A stretch of DNA of 64,000 bases from Elephas maximus indicus (taxonomy: Eukaryota; Chordata; Mammalia; Proboscidea; Elephantidae), in NCBI RefSeq assembly GCF_024166365.1, contig NC_064827.1, forward strand, positions 54,154,635 to 54,218,634, given 5' to 3'. Numbering within the stretch: position 1 is the first letter of the stretch; every line of letters starts with the position of its first letter. Below are positions 20,997 to 33,570 of the stretch, one piece after another. Both the position numbers and the translations under genes were made by a program. The notes beneath the pieces are model-generated. The model saw nothing but the letters and a program-made list of their open reading frames with translations. It had not been told where the DNA came from and searched no databases.

Positions 20997-22815
20997 CAGT
21001 ATTATGAAAAGTGTACATGCCCGGCAAATTTGAATGCATGAGTATATTAAGACTGATGACCTTAGCTTTCTTTTCTTCAGACCCTGAATCTACATCTCTA
21101 CGAGAAAAAAAACCCTCCAGGTCTTCTTTCCTGAGAAGAAAAGTGTGCACTAAAATCTTCACTTGTTTAATTTTCTACAACAAATTTATAAATCGGATAA
21201 AAGACTAGGACCAAGATCAGTCATCCAGAAGACTCTGCAAGTGGCTGGACCAATGCTGTGAGAAAAAACAAAATTAGGGCCTGAATATCCAAGATGATCT
21301 GAAAGCAAACATAAAAGGCCTGACATCAGGGATTTTCCACCTTCCTGGAATATTTAGAAAAGCAAACATCTTATGAGTTGGTGTATGATAATTAATAGGC
21401 TAATAAAACCTGTTATGTCAAGGTTGTAAATCTGAATGTCAAAGCTCAAAACTCCCGCCACCAGATTTAATCTGTGAATATACTATGATGGGAAAAAAAA
21501 AATTTTTTTTTAGCTAGATGTAATTAAATGTAATTTGGGACTGTTTAATATTCCTGCCATTAAAATTTAAAGAAAGTGAACTTGGAAAGATGGAATAAAT
21601 ATACCCAAAGACTCTATAAATGCATAATTCATGTTTGTCTATGTAAAATATGTGCATGCCCAACATCCTCTGAATTCACCAAAAAATCAATAAAAATTTA
21701 TTCAGCCAGATGGATTTCCTAGAATGTAACTCACTCCTTAGTACACTTTCTCATTCACCTTGTGTTAAGTTTATCATAATAACAAATTATAAATTAGAAG
21801 CATTCTTCAGACAAAAAGTTGAGGAGAAAACCAAGAAAAAGTGAGATAAATGTCATCTCCTGTCTGACATCCCTCTATCCTCTGCTCATGCCTTACTCAG
21901 ATCCCCAAGGTCACAAAGCTAGTTAGGGACACAGAAAAGACATGATCACTGTCTTCTCAATAAAAATCAAGAGCTTGGATATCCTACTTCTAAGATTTGA
22001 AAAAGTACTGGAACTCCCTCAGGACACCAAAGAAATTGGCTTCTTCTAAATGGGCATTGAATTGACCTTTTCTCAAAACCAATGTTTGCCCACATTATTA
22101 TCTGGACTCACAGAGTGGTTTTCAAACCCATTTTTAATTTTGAGATTTATTTTCATGCTAAAGCTAACATATAAGCTGAAATAAAGAAAGAAGATAAATC
22201 AGGGATATCTTGGTTGATTGCATGAACCCCCATATTAAACACCATTTACCCACTCCCTTAGTAGTCTCAAAAGCTATGCATCCCTAGAGTTCCACAGAAA
22301 AAAAATTTTAAATACTGAATGAGAAAACAAAGTTCAATGGCTTAAGAAGCTTTGGAGATTAATGTGAAACTATGACAAAGTGTTCTTCCGTAGAAAAGGT
22401 GGGTGTTGTATTTTGAGGGTTTTCTATGTTTTGCTTTCTCACAATAAAGAGCTTTATTTATTTTGAAAAATTTAAATAAATGTTGCTTATGAAATAATAT
22501 TATGTAAAAAAAGTGCATATAAAAAAGTCGCATTGTTCCCATTTCCAATACTGCCAAAAATACAGACTATGAAAGATATTATTAAGAATGTTATGAAAAG
22601 TCCATCTCCTAGCGGTGAAATGATAGGTGACCTCCTGTTCTCATCCTTCTTCTCTGTCTGGCAAATTCTCTATAATAAACATGAATTATTTTGAAATGTT
22701 ATATCTCATTATGAAAAATTTTAACATAATACATGAGAGTGTAAAAAAAGGAAAAGTACCTGAAATTCCAACATAATTCTCAAGTTTCAATAATGTCCAA
22801 CGTGTTCACAATTCA
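20997..22815. other. Intergenic, no gene recognised
   Basis: AT-rich sequence downstream of the OR13C-like gene. No repeat family or conserved frame recognised. It should contain the 3' UTR of the OR gene, but I cannot place its end. Confidence 0.5.
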
Positions 22816-23781
22816 TTATTCTACTCGCTTGTTAATGAACCTTTTCTTTAGTAGCAGTTTTACTGCCTCCTTCACATCCTTGTTTCTGAGACTATATATT
22901 AAAGGATTCAACATGGGAGTCATCACCCCATAGAACATGGATATAAGTTTGTCTGTAGCATCCAAGGCATTTGAATTAAGTGTCTCTTTAGATTTGGGCT
23001 TCATGTACATGAAGAGAATAGTCCCATAGAATATAATCACTACAGTCAGGTGGGCTGAACAGGTGGAGAAGGCTTTGCTTCTCCCCTCAGAGGAACGGAC
23101 CTTGAGAATGCTGGAAATGATTAGTGAATACGAGATGACAATCAAGAGCAGTGGCATCAATATTAACAATGTTGTGGCCACGAGCATGATAAACTCATTG
23201 CCTGAGATGTCAGCACAAGCCAACTTCATGACAGCCAGAATTTCACAGGAAAAATGATTGATGATGTTATGCCTGCAGAAAGGCAATTGTACCACAAACA
23301 TTGTTTGTACTGCAGAATTGATAACCCCTGCAAACCAGGACCCAGATGCCATGGGCACATAGGAATTCTTGCTCATAATAATGGGATATCTTAGAGGGTT
23401 GCATATGGCCACATAGCGGTCAAAGGCCATCATGCCCAAGAGCACACACTCTGTCGTCCCCATGGCCAAACCAAGGAACATCTGCACTGCACAGCCAGAA
23501 AAAGAAATGTTCTTTCTCTCTGAGAGGAAACTTACCAGTGTGGAGGGAATGGAGGTGGTGGTGTAGCAGATGTCTAGGAAGGAGAGATTCCCCAGGAAGA
23601 AGTACATGGGTGTGTGAAGGTGAGAGTCCAAGATGCTGATTAAAATAAGGGTGCCATTGCCCAGAAGAATGAACACATACATTATTAAGATCAGAACAAA
23701 AAAGAGTAGCTCGAGCCTTGGGTAACCAGAAAGGCCCTTCAGAAAGAATTCCACCAGAATGGTTTGGTTTTCCCATTCCAT
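22816..23781 (-). CDS. OR13C: Olfactory receptor, OR13C2/13C5/13C9-like
   Basis: Class II odorant receptor, 321 codons, uninterrupted. It looks fully functional by motif: sequon NQT at residue 5, GN at 41-42, [16 protein letters not shown] at 55-70, Cys97, an intact [16 protein letters not shown] at 118-133, loop-2 cysteines at 169, 179 and 189, ISYSL at 216-220, [13 protein letters not shown] at 236-248 and [16 protein letters not shown] at 292-307. The N-terminus [16 protein letters not shown] is nearly the one I recall for human OR13C2/OR13C5. The primate OR13C2/5/9 group arose by local duplication, so one-to-one orthology cannot be decided here. The start is the first ATG, 19 bases after a candidate splice acceptor. 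Predicted role: odorant detection at olfactory cilia. It lies between the two OR13F1-like copies in the same orientation, as expected for a receptor cluster. Confidence 0.96.
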   Translation of the reverse strand: MEWENQTILVEFFLKGLSGYPRLELLFFVLILIMYVFILLGNGTLILISILDSHLHTPMYFFLGNLSFLDICYTTTSIPSTLVSFLSERKNISFSGCAVQMFLGLAMGTTECVLLGMMAFDRYVAICNPLRYPIIMSKNSYVPMASGSWFAGVINSAVQTMFVVQLPFCRHNIINHFSCEILAVMKLACADISGNEFIMLVATTLLILMPLLLIVISYSLIISSILKVRSSEGRSKAFSTCSAHLTVVIIFYGTILFMYMKPKSKETLNSNALDATDKLISMFYGVMTPMLNPLIYSLRNKDVKEAVKLLLKKRFINKRVE

Positions 23782-23800
23782 TTTACTTTTTCTCTTTTAC

Positions 23801-23820
23801 CTGTAAGAAGTCAGAGAAAA
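23801..23820 (-). other. Candidate 3' splice acceptor before the OR13C-like start
   Basis: On the minus strand 'tttctctgacttcttacag' precedes 'gtaaaagag', leaving 19 bases before the ATG. Its pyrimidine tract and position fit OR gene structure. The upstream non-coding exon is not identified. Confidence 0.5.
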
Positions 23821-23879
23821 TTTAAAAAAATTAAAAACAAGTCCACATACACCAATTCACAAATATAAAAATCATTAAT

Positions 23880-23996
23880 TCAATGAGAGGAAGAGAGAAA
23901 ATAGGAAAGGGAAGGATGTAGAGTACAAATGAAGAAAAGGGAAGAGAATGAGGAAATAAACAATGGAGGAAGAGAAGAAAGGAATGAGGGGAAAGC
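23880..23996. repeat. Purine-rich (GA) low-complexity tract
   Basis: About 115 bases, almost all A or G on the plus strand, with irregular 'gaagagaa' and 'gggaaag' units. It sits about 100 bases upstream of the OR13C-like coding exon, within the presumed last intron. Confidence 0.8.
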
Positions 23997-24029
23997 TATT
24001 GTACTGATCTCTTGTTCTGGGCCAGGAAA

Positions 24030-24180
24030 TTTGTGAGGCCCCCCCCACCCCACATTCATTATGTCATTTAACCCCCAGTATTATCATTTTAAAGGTAAAG
24101 AAAGTTAGCTAACAGAGTTTAACCCGAAAGTTTTTAGCTAATGTATAGCAAAACCTAGGCTTAAACCCAGGCCTGCCCAC
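24030..24180 (+). mobile_element. MIR SINE, degraded
   Basis: 'attatgtcatttaaccccc', 'attttaaaggtaaagaaag' and 'cttaaacccaggcctgccc' follow MIR order. A poly-C run (ccccccc) lies at about 24040. Confidence 0.6.
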
Positions 24181-25213
24181 CTATGACCCATACTTACGAG
24201 ATTTTTCTATACACTGTAAAAGCAATACAGAGTGCATTATATCAGAGATTTGTAAAGTTACCTTTAAAAAGCTGCCTGGTTCCAATATCAGGCAGACTCA
24301 ACAGTAATCTTATGGGTTTTAAAAAAACTGAAAGTGTGTCTGTCACATGCAGGATGAGCACAACCAGTATTTACTGTGTGCCTGATGGCCCCAAAACCAT
24401 GTACAACCCATATAAAGCCCAATAATCTGAAACCTCCTTGTTATAATACAAATACCTCTTACTGAGGGGAGAACATTATTCACAATTTTACGCTATAATA
24501 TGCTAAGATATCATACAGTAATTGAAGCCCAAAAGAAAGCCTGTGATCAAAGAGACATTTTCCAGTAGGGTAGTTTTCTGATACCTCTCACTCTGGGTGA
24601 TTCCTCAGGGAAATATCCACTACTATCACTGGGTTTATCACCCACAAATGAGGAACTGAGATTTTTGTCTCCAAAGACCTCACCTAAGACCTCACCTCAC
24701 CTCATCTCAGGCCATCTCTTTTAATTTTTTCTCAGGAACATTCCCTCCCCCAACACACAATTTCCAGCTATATTCTTGTGTGCGGAAACAGGGAACATCC
24801 CCAGAATCCATTATAAGTGCCCCAATTCATTCACAAAACAAAAATGAATCTCTGTAAATAAGGAGACATTTAACATGTAAACCATTTCATCATCTTAATA
24901 CCAACACCTATTACTTACCATTTTAGTTGTTTGCTACCCAAGCCCAATTAAAATATTTAAAATATACGTGTGTGTATTTCACAAATGCTTATATCTAAAG
25001 TCACCACAGAAATACATTATTAATGAGAAAAATCTCAAATATATTCAAAACAATCCCCAAAATACCCACACTATTATGAGAGTCAATATCCTTTCCTGTT
25101 AGCTAATGACTCATTTCTCCTGTTTCCTTTTTTCACAAACCCAGAGATGTATTAAAAAATCAGTAATAAGAGTTTCTCAAATAGCACACCCAATGAGATG
25201 CTCAAGGACAGTG
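24181..25213. other. Intergenic, no gene recognised
   Basis: AT-rich, with a short 'cctcacct' cluster near 24680-24710. No repeat or gene recognised. Confidence 0.5.
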
Positions 25214-25350
25214 ACCAAACCAAGCCTGTTGCCATCGAGTTGATTCCAACTCATAGCAACCCATAGGGTTTCCAAGGAGCAGCTGGTAGATTCCAGCTGC
25301 TGACCTTTTGGTTAGCAGCCAAGTTCTTAAGCGCTAAACTAAAAAGCGCT
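25214..25350 (-). mobile_element. AfroSINE
   Basis: 'gccatcgagttgattccaac' (antisense hairpin), 'gggtttccaaggagcagct' and 'gttagcagccaagttctta'. Slightly shortened in the core. Confidence 0.88.
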
Positions 25351-25565
25351 ACTCCTAGAAAATTGCCTATTCATGATTAGTACTAGACAAACATTGGCTA
25401 AACTTAACCAAGCAGAACTGAATTGGTGCAAGAGGTAAATTTAGAATCAAAACTTTGGATCAAGAGTGTAGATTCTGCTGTCGGCTGTGCAGCAATCTCA
25501 TTGGATCAAGGAGAAATGACACCATTAGGTATGTAGACACTTGCAATGTACCAAGTACTAACCAA

Positions 25566-25726
25566 AGCAAAAACCCTTTGAGGTCGACTGGATTCTAATT
25601 CATACTGACCCTATAGGACAGAGTAGAACTGCCCCATAGGGTTTCCAAAGAGCATCTGGTAGATTAGAACTGCTAACCTTTTGGTTTGCTGCTGTAGCTG
25701 CTAACCCCTATGCCACCAGGGTTTCC
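25566..25726 (-). mobile_element. AfroSINE
   Basis: 'gaggtcgactggattctaa', 'cctataggacagagtagaac', 'ccaaagagcatctggtag' and 'tatgccaccagggttt' span the complete element in antisense. Confidence 0.9.
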
Positions 25727-28700
25727 CATACCAAGGTCTAGGAAGTTATATTCTTAACAAATGAGTCTTTATTCCCAGTAAGATAAATTCTAGGCTTATA
25801 TCCATTTTTTATGGATGTTCAAATTGCTTTGTATTTGAAACTACTCTTTTGGTAACATTTTTCACTTTTCTCCATTTTCTCACTATATCCAAGAGGTTAT
25901 TCTTTGGGTTTTTGGTTTGGTTTTGTTTTTGTTTTAATTGCTATCCCCTATAGACTCTGACTAGTATGAAGATTCCGCCCCTAAAATTCATGGCTTATTT
26001 CAACTCCATTCCTAAAACTGACTCCCTCTTAGCATGTTTTCAGAAATTACCTCTAAATGAAAGCTTTCTTTGCCTCCTAGGTTACAACACAGCAGATTTT
26101 TTTTGCCTTGATCTTCTATTTGCAGCCTCTTTTACAATATTTTCCACTAGACTGATGAATTTCTGAAGAAGGGGTTACCAATACGGAGCCACAAAGTTAT
26201 AGAACTTATTGTCCGGATAACACTGATGGCAAAGGTAACATCCCAAAATTGTTTTAAAACATTCTCAACATAACAGCCAAATATGATTTAAAAGAGAACA
26301 TATTTTGGTTCTGCTAGTTCAAAAGTAAGAGAAGAATGAATATTAGGCAGTTAAGTTGAGAATGTGGCAGATTTCATTTGCCCTGGAAGCCTAGGTAAAA
26401 ACTCTGCCCCATTGTGAAGGCCCGGGAAATTCTCTAAGGAATCTTCCCGAACCTCAGGGAAGCAACTTAAATACTTCTTGCTCTTAGGGACTTCTGCAAT
26501 TTTTTAAGCCATAACTTTAAACTATCTCAGGAGAAAGGTACGTAAAACTTTCAGAAACTTCAAAAATAATGCCCTGAAGACCTAATTATATCAGACACAT
26601 TAATCTATTTCAACTAACCAATCGGGAGTCTTAGGAGCTGAAATTGTTAGTCCAAATGTATTCTAATGGTTTTGTCCAGACCTTTGTTCATCCTACCACA
26701 TCCTATTGATAACATTATAGAAGAAACTCATTTAGGTACATTAACTCTTGGATAATAATAACAGCAGCTTACAATGTTCCAGGCATTGTTATGATGAATT
26801 TATATATATTAAATCATTTATCTTTGTTAAATTAGTTAGTGAGTGTTATTGTACAAATAATCTAAAAACTATTGCATTTGGCTCTGAAACCTGGAATCTT
26901 TACACATGCCTGTATAAATGAGTGGCATTTTTAAATTTACAACAAATTTGTAAATTTTGAAATTATGTAATAGAAACCTAGGAGCCATTTCAACAGTCTT
27001 CAGTGACACTAATAACGTTTTTCATGTTGTTCAACCATCACCATTTCCCACTATGTATGTATTTAAAACAAAACAAAAAACCCTAGAAGTTATCAAGTTA
27101 TTCAGTTTTCCATTGTAATTCTACAATCTAATTTCTAATTCCATCCCACTCCACACTGTGGCACCTCTAAAGAATTCAGCTAAGCAGAAATACCTATTAT
27201 GCAGATTAATTGGCATAAAATCCCTATCTATCTGATTTACATTATTATAAGATAATGATAAATATAAACAGATGACATAGATGGAAATATTGATACAGGT
27301 ACAGGTTTATACTGGGAAACAATAATAAATCCCTTTCATCTACCCCTCTCCATTCATCAATTTGAAATAAAATATAAATAAATATATAGAATTAAGGGAA
27401 AATATGAAAAAGTATTAAAAACTATCATTATATAGATATATCTAAGTTTCCAACCTATGTTTCCAATCACTATTGCACTGAATAATGAAATAAAATAATG
27501 CAAGCTCTCCTCATGAGTATGTGCAGAATGTCCTGAGTCCTCTCAAAATGCCTACCTCCTCATTACCATCTGTTACTATTGATGCTTCTGACATTCTCTA
27601 CACCTTGGCCACCTTATCACTATTCCTGCATTCAGTGCTCTCCTTTCCTTGAACTGCTTCAACCAAATATGAACGCACTTCATTAACCACAGAACCACTA
27701 ACCAAGGTAAAATAGACTTGACTGAAGGTTTAAAGATAATGGGAAAAAAAAAATACAGCACTCAACAGGGAACAACTTAAAACTAGATGTTCAACATCAT
27801 TGTTTCTGAAGTTCATTGACCACCCTTGGTCACACAGAATCCCTTACTGGTCATCTTCTCAGGTTCTAGTCTGACATCATGTGGCTGAGATTTCTTGCCA
27901 AGAACAGAACTGTTTACCCATTTCTTCCCTGCTTCTTCTCCATACCCCTAGTCCCTAGGGTCCTTCAAAGTCCTATAACAAACACTTCTTAAACGAAGCT
28001 CCCAAATCAGTCACATCAGAACAGTGTTTCAAGCTAATAAAATTTTTCTGCTCATTTTTGGCAGAGAAGGTTTAGTTACCATTTTTTCATTCTGTCTCAT
28101 CAAAGCTAGGACATAGGTCATAATTTTATAAATTCAAATGGTCTATTAAAGTGTCACCCTCCTCCAAAAATGTGTCTCATCACCTACAATGTGAAAAGTT
28201 CTAAAGTTTGAATAGTTGCATGTTTTCTTTTCATATGACTAAACTAAGGAAACGGCTATTCAAATGCCACAAACAGTTTAAAAAACACCTCAGCTAGAAA
28301 TAATTCAGATAAGACAGTGATGGATGTATGCATGGAAGAACATCATCCCAAGGAATTACCTTTGGGAAGGAAGCAGATGTTTTAACTAGCTCACCTAGAG
28401 GCGGTAAGGGCTAAAGGCAAGAGCACAGTGTTGGGGAGATGCGAAAAACATCAGAAAGCTGTTTTTCACAGTAGTAAAACAGCAGCATTTGAAAATGATA
28501 CTCAGGGTTCAGGTGGAGAAAGCCAAAATGTACTGGCCATTTGCCTGTTGCTCTCAGTTTCATTTTCTACCCTTCTCTGCCCTTCTTGCTTCACTGTACC
28601 TTGTTTGATTTCTCAGCTTTTCTATCACCTGTGTAACCAATTCTTTACATAACATTCCACCTGTTTGAAATACTTATAAATGTTTCTGTTTTCCCTTTGG

Positions 28701-28869
28701 CCCTTGTCTGATATATGGTAATAGGGGGTTATCCCAATGTAATAGCTAGTAATGCCATGAATAAAATTAGAGATAAGTTATCAACTGGTGAAAGTTATAT
28801 ACCTCATATATAAATAACTTTTAAAAATCAGTAAAAATAAAATTTTAATTATAAGACTGTTCATGACAT
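25727..28869. other. Intergenic, no gene recognised
   Basis: About 3 kb of AT-rich sequence. A weak MIR-like stretch lies near 26755-26860 ('caatgttccaggcattgtta', 'attaaatcatttatc'). Open frames here are short and motif-free. Confidence 0.5.
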
Positions 28870-29260
28870 CAATTTTATATTTTTTAAATTGAAACAAACT
28901 TACTATCCCTAGTAAAGTTTAAGTAAATCACAGATTATAGTAGAATGTAATATTAGGCATCCATTCTAAAGCATAAAAATGTTAACTATAAGATTAAGTA
29001 ATTTTAAAAAACAGAACATATTATAAATATTGCATGATCACAATTTTATAAGGCAGAAACATGAGTAAAATAAAATTTGTATACATACATATAAATATAT
29101 GTATATATAAAAAAATATGTTCATACCCACACATGTATATGGAAAGATGCATGAAAGAAATAAATCCAAATTTAAACTGTGAGTGAAGGATAAGTCATTT
29201 TATTTTCTACTTTATAATATTCGATGTTTTATAAATGTTCTACTAATTATACGTTGTTCT
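28870..29260 (+). mobile_element. Old L1/HAL1-like 3' end
   Basis: Low-complexity 3'-UTR-like order: 'gaatgtaatattaggcatcc', 'gcatgatcacaattttataa', 'atatatgtatatataaa' and 'attttctactttataat'. The RTE at 29272 inserted near its end, and the sequence resumes at 32516. Family call is tentative. Confidence 0.45.
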
Positions 29261-29271
29261 ATAATTATAAA

Positions 29272-32200
29272 CCCCCACGTCTCTGTCAGTCTGTCGTACT
29301 GTGGGGACTTGTGTGTTGCTGTGATGCTGGAAGCTATGCCACTGGTATTCAGATACCAGCAGGGTCACCTATGGAGGACAGGTTTCAGCTGAGCTTCCAG
29401 ACTAAGACAGACTAGGAAGAAGGACCCAGCAGTCTACTTCTGAAAAGCATTAGCCAGTGAAAACCTTATGAATAGCAGCAGAACATTGTCTGATATAGTG
29501 CTGGAAGATAAGCCCCCTAGGTTGGGAGGAGCTCAAAAGATGACTGGAGAAGAGCTGCCTCCTTAAAGTAGAGTCGACCTTAATGATGTGGATGGAGTAA
29601 AGCTTTCAGGACCTCCATTTGCTGATGTGGCACAACTCAAAATGTGAAGAAACAGCTGCAAACGTCCATTAATAATCGGAACCTGGAATGTACGAAGTAT
29701 GAATCTAGGAAAATTGGAAATCATCAAAAATGAAATGGAACGCATAAACATTGATATCCTAGGCATTAGTGAGCTGAAATGGACTGGTGTTTTGAACTGG
29801 ACAATCATATAGTCTACTATGCTGGGAATGACAACTTGAAGAGGAATGGCGTTGCATTCATCGTCAAAAAGAACGTTTCAAGATCTAATCTGAAGTACAA
29901 CGCTGTCAGTGATAGGATAATATCCAAACGCCTACAAAGAAAACCAGTTAATATGACTATTATTCAAATTTACCCACCAACCACTAGGGCCAAAGATGAA
30001 GAAATAGAAGATTTTTATCACCTGCTGCAGTCTGAAATTGATCGAACATGCAATCAAGATGCATTTATAATTACTGACGACTGGAATGCAAAAGTTGGAA
30101 ACAAAGAAGAAGGATCAGTAGTTGGAAAATATGGCCTTGGTGATAGAAACAATGCCGGAGATCGAATTATCATTCGATTGTTTTGCAAGACCAATGACTT
30201 CTTCATTGCAGATACCTTCTTTCACCAACATAAACAGCGACTCTACACATGGGCCTCGCCAGATGGAACACACAGAAATCAAATTGACTACATCTGTGGA
30301 AAGAGACGATGGAAAAGCTCAATATCATCAGTCAGAACAAGGCCAGGTGCCGACTGTGGAACAGACCATCAATTCCTCATATGCAAGTTCAAACTGAAAC
30401 TGAAGAAAATCAGAGTAAGTCCATGAGAGCCAAAATATGACCTTGAGTATATCTCACCTGAATTTAGAGACCATCTCAAGAATAGATTTGACGCATTGAA
30501 CACTAGAGACCGAAGACCAGATGAGTTGTGGAATGACATCAAGGACATCATCCATGAAGAAAGCTCGAAGTTGCTGAAAAGACAGGAAAGAAAGAAAAGA
30601 CCAAGATGGATGTCAGAGGAGATTCTGAAACTTGCTCTTGAGTGTCAAGCAGCTAAAGCAAGAGGAAGAATTCATGAAGTAAAAGAACCGAACAGAAGAT
30701 TTCAAAGGGCCTCTCGAAAAGACAAAGTAAAGTATTATAATGACATGTGCAAAGAGCTGGAGATGGAAAACCAAAAGGGAAGAACATGCCTGGCATTTCT
30801 CAAGCTGAAAGAACTGAAGAAAAAATTCAAGCCTCGAGTTGCAATAGTGAAGGATTCCATGGGGAAAATATTAAATGACACAGGAAGCATCAAAAGAAGA
30901 TGGAAGGAATACACAGTCATTATACCAAAAAGAATTAGTCAATATTCAGCCATTTCAAGAGGTGGCATGTGATCAGGAACCGATGGTACTGATGGAAGAA
31001 GTCCAAGCTGTTCTGAAGGCATTGGTGAAAACCAAGGCTCCAGGAATTGATGGAATATCAATTGAGATGTTTCAACAAAGAGATGCAGTGCTGGAGGTGC
31101 TCACTCATCTATGCCAAGAAATATGGAAGAGAGCTTCCTGACCAACTGACTGGAAGAGATCCATATTTATGCCTATTCCCAAGAAAGGTGATCCAACCAA
31201 ATGTGGAAATTATACAACAATATCATTAATATCACACCCAAGCAAAATTTTGCTGAAGATCATTCAAAAATGGCTGCAGCAGTATACTGACAGGGAACTG
31301 CCAGAAATTCAGGCCGGTTTCAGAAGAGGACGTGGAACCAGGGATATCATTGCTGATGTCAGATGGATCCTGGCTGAAAGCAGAGAATACCAGAAGGATG
31401 TTTGCCTGTGTTTTATTCACTATGCAAAGGCATTCGACTGTGTGGAGCATAACAAACTATGGATAACACTGCAAAGAATGGGAATTCCAGAACACTTAAT
31501 TGTGCTGATAAGGAACCTTTACATAGATCAAGAGACAGTTGTTTGGACAGAACAAGGGGACACTGATTGGTTTAAAATCAGGAAAGGTGTGCGTCAGGGC
31601 TGTATTCTTTCACTATACCTATCTAATCTGTATGCTGAACAAATAATCTGAGAAGCTGGACTATATGAAGAAGAACGGGGCATCAGGATTGGAGGAAGAC
31701 TCATTAACAACTTGCGTTATGCAGATGACACAACCTTGCTTGCTGAAAGTGAAGAGGACTTGAAGCACTTACTAATGAAGATCAAAGACCACAGCCTTCA
31801 GTGTGGATTACACCTCAACATAAAGAAAACAAAAATCCTCATAACTGGACCAATGAGGAACATCATGATAAATGGAGAAAAGATTGAAGTAGTCAAGGAT
31901 TTCATTTGACTCGGATCCACAATCAACAGCCATGGAAGCAGCAATCAAGAAATCAAAAGACGCATTGCATTGGGCCAATCTGCTGCAAAGGACCTCTTTT
32001 AAGTGTTGAAGGGCAAAGATGTCATCTTGAAGACTAAGGTGCACCTGACCCAAGCCATGGTATTTTCAAACACATTATATGCATGTGAAAGCTGGACAAT
32101 GAATAAGGAAGACCGAAGAAGAGTTGACACCTTTGAATTGTGGTATTGGCGAAGAATATTGAATATACCACGGACTGCCAAAAGAACAGACAAATCTGTC

Positions 32201-32504
32201 TTGGAGGAAGTGCAGCCAGAATGCTCCTTAGAGGCAAGGATGGCGAGACTGGGTCTTACATACTTTGGACATGTTGTCGGGAGGGATCAGTCCCTGGAGA
32301 AGAACATCATGCTTGGCAGAGTACAGGGTCAGCAGAAAAGAGGAAGACCCTGAACGAGGTGGGTTGACACGGTGGCTGCAACAATGAGCTCGAGCATAGC
32401 AACAATTGTGGGGATGGCGCAGTGCTGTGCAGTGTTTCATTCTGTTGTGCATAGGGTTGCTATGAGTCGGAGCCGACTCGACGGCACCTAACAACAACAA
32501 CAAC
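29272..32504 (+). mobile_element. Nearly complete RTE-clade LINE with target-site duplications
   Basis: A 3.23 kb element flanked by the near-identical direct repeats 'ataattataaa' (29261-29271) and 'ataattacaaa' (32505-32515). It has a short 5' UTR, one long coding region and a 3' end 'gagtcggagccgactcgac' followed by (AAC)n. Length, gene order and microsatellite tail fit the RTE clade (BovB relatives), which codes for an AP-type endonuclease followed by reverse transcriptase. It inserted into an older L1-like tail. It is not competent: about two frame changes and six stops interrupt the coding region. Confidence 0.93.
29681..32488 (+). pseudogene. RTE ORF (AP endonuclease plus reverse transcriptase), decayed
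   Basis: Endonuclease signatures visible in order: TWNVRSMN (about 29683), ISELKW (about 29767), DDWNAKVG (about 30075), THRNQIDYIC (about 30270) and TDHQFLICKF (about 30360). The linker carries FQEVACDQEPMVLMEEVQAV. Reverse transcriptase blocks include IPKKGDPTKCGNYTTISLI, LPEIQAGFRRGRGTRD, the motif-A-like CFIHYAKAFDCV, VRQGCILS and the catalytic RYADDTTLLAES (31712-31747). A C-terminal region follows with LEARMARLGLTYFGHVVGR. Frame changes lie near 29790 and 30915; stops are at 30424, 31139, 31649, 31907, 31999 and 32351. The stop before TRWVDT looks like a CGA-to-TGA change. In life the protein would nick DNA and copy its own RNA, and by inference AfroSINE RNA. Confidence 0.9.
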
Positions 32505-32627
32505 ATAATTACAAAATAACTACTTTTTAGAGAAATAGAAAAAAATTTAAGACAAAAAATAAAAGCAGAATAGCAACAGTATTCAAAATAGTTATTGTGC
32601 TACACAAAAAAGAAATTTGGAATATTG

Positions 32628-32934
32628 TTGGTGTGTTTTTTTTAGGTGCCGTCGAGTCAGTTTCGACTCACAGCAACCCTATGCACAACAGAATGAAACA
32701 CTGCCCGGTCCTGCACCATTCTCACATTTGTTGCTATACTTGAGCCCACTGTTACAGCCACTGTGTCAATCAACTCATTGAGGGTCTTCCTCTTTTATGC
32801 TGACCCTCTACTTTGCTGAACATGATGTCCTTCTCCAGGGACTGATTCCTCCTGACAACATGTCCAAAGTATGTGAGACATAGATTCGCCATCCTTGCTT
32901 CTAAGGAGCATTCTGACTGTACTTCTTCCAAGAC
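32628..32934 (-). mobile_element. RTE LINE, 5'-truncated 3' end with target-site duplication
   Basis: Antisense copy of the last ~290 bases of RTE: left end 'aggtgccgtcgagtcag', right end within LEEVQSECSLEARMA. Flanked by 'aatttggaatattg' (32614-32627) and 'aatttggaatactg' (from 32935). It lies only 120 bases from the complete RTE and in the opposite orientation. Confidence 0.9.
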
Positions 32935-33169
32935 AATTTGGAATACTGGAAGAGAATAAATTTCAGAAATTGATAACAATTACTACACATAAGAATTCAG
33001 TAAGAATTTCATAAAAAGACATAGAGAAAAAGAAATGGTTTGGCTTGGCTTACATCGTGACAGGGGTGAAGGCAATTCTTACAAGGTGAGTATCTCAGCC
33101 TCCTTCCTTTCTGAAGGGGACATGTGTCATAGTTTTGACCATGGGAGGTAATATACAATTATGGGCAGG

Positions 33170-33570
33170 ACCTTACCTCCCATGACAGCTGAGAAGAGTG
33201 CCAGTTCTTCCTCTCTCTTCCCTCTGACAGTTAGGCCATGGACACTACCCCAGACATTGTCAATCATATTGTCCCTTCCCAAACCTTAAGTCTTGAATGA
33301 GTAAACCAAGACTCAGAACTGAGAATTAGTCACTGTATTGACAGCAGTGTTGAGAATGCAGTGGCAGCATCTCAAGTGTCTAAAGGAAGCGATGCCAGCA
33401 GTAGTGCTTAAGCATTACCTGGTTCTCCCTAGTGCCTGCCCATTTCCCAAGCGTGGTCCTGAAGCCTTATTCCTAATTCTACAAGCTACCTGTCACACTT
33501 CCAATAAATTATTATTATTTGTGATTAAGATAACCAGAGTTAGTTGCTGTTGCCCTCAACCAAGAACAAT
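33170..33570 (+). mobile_element. Possible old LTR end
   Basis: 'ccaataaattattattattt' followed by 'aagataaccagagttagtt' and 'caaccaagaacaatgag' resembles the 3' end of several ancient mammalian LTR families. Family, bounds and orientation are uncertain. A fossil if real. Confidence 0.35.

Noticed and set aside
21011-21208. A 65-codon lysine/serine-rich frame
   Set aside because: No homology or motif is seen, and its AT-rich context makes a chance frame likely.
29779-30426. A 215-codon open frame that could be read as a host nuclease gene
   Set aside because: It is the AP-endonuclease part of the RTE LINE: it lies inside target repeats, continues into reverse transcriptase, and other copies occur in the window.
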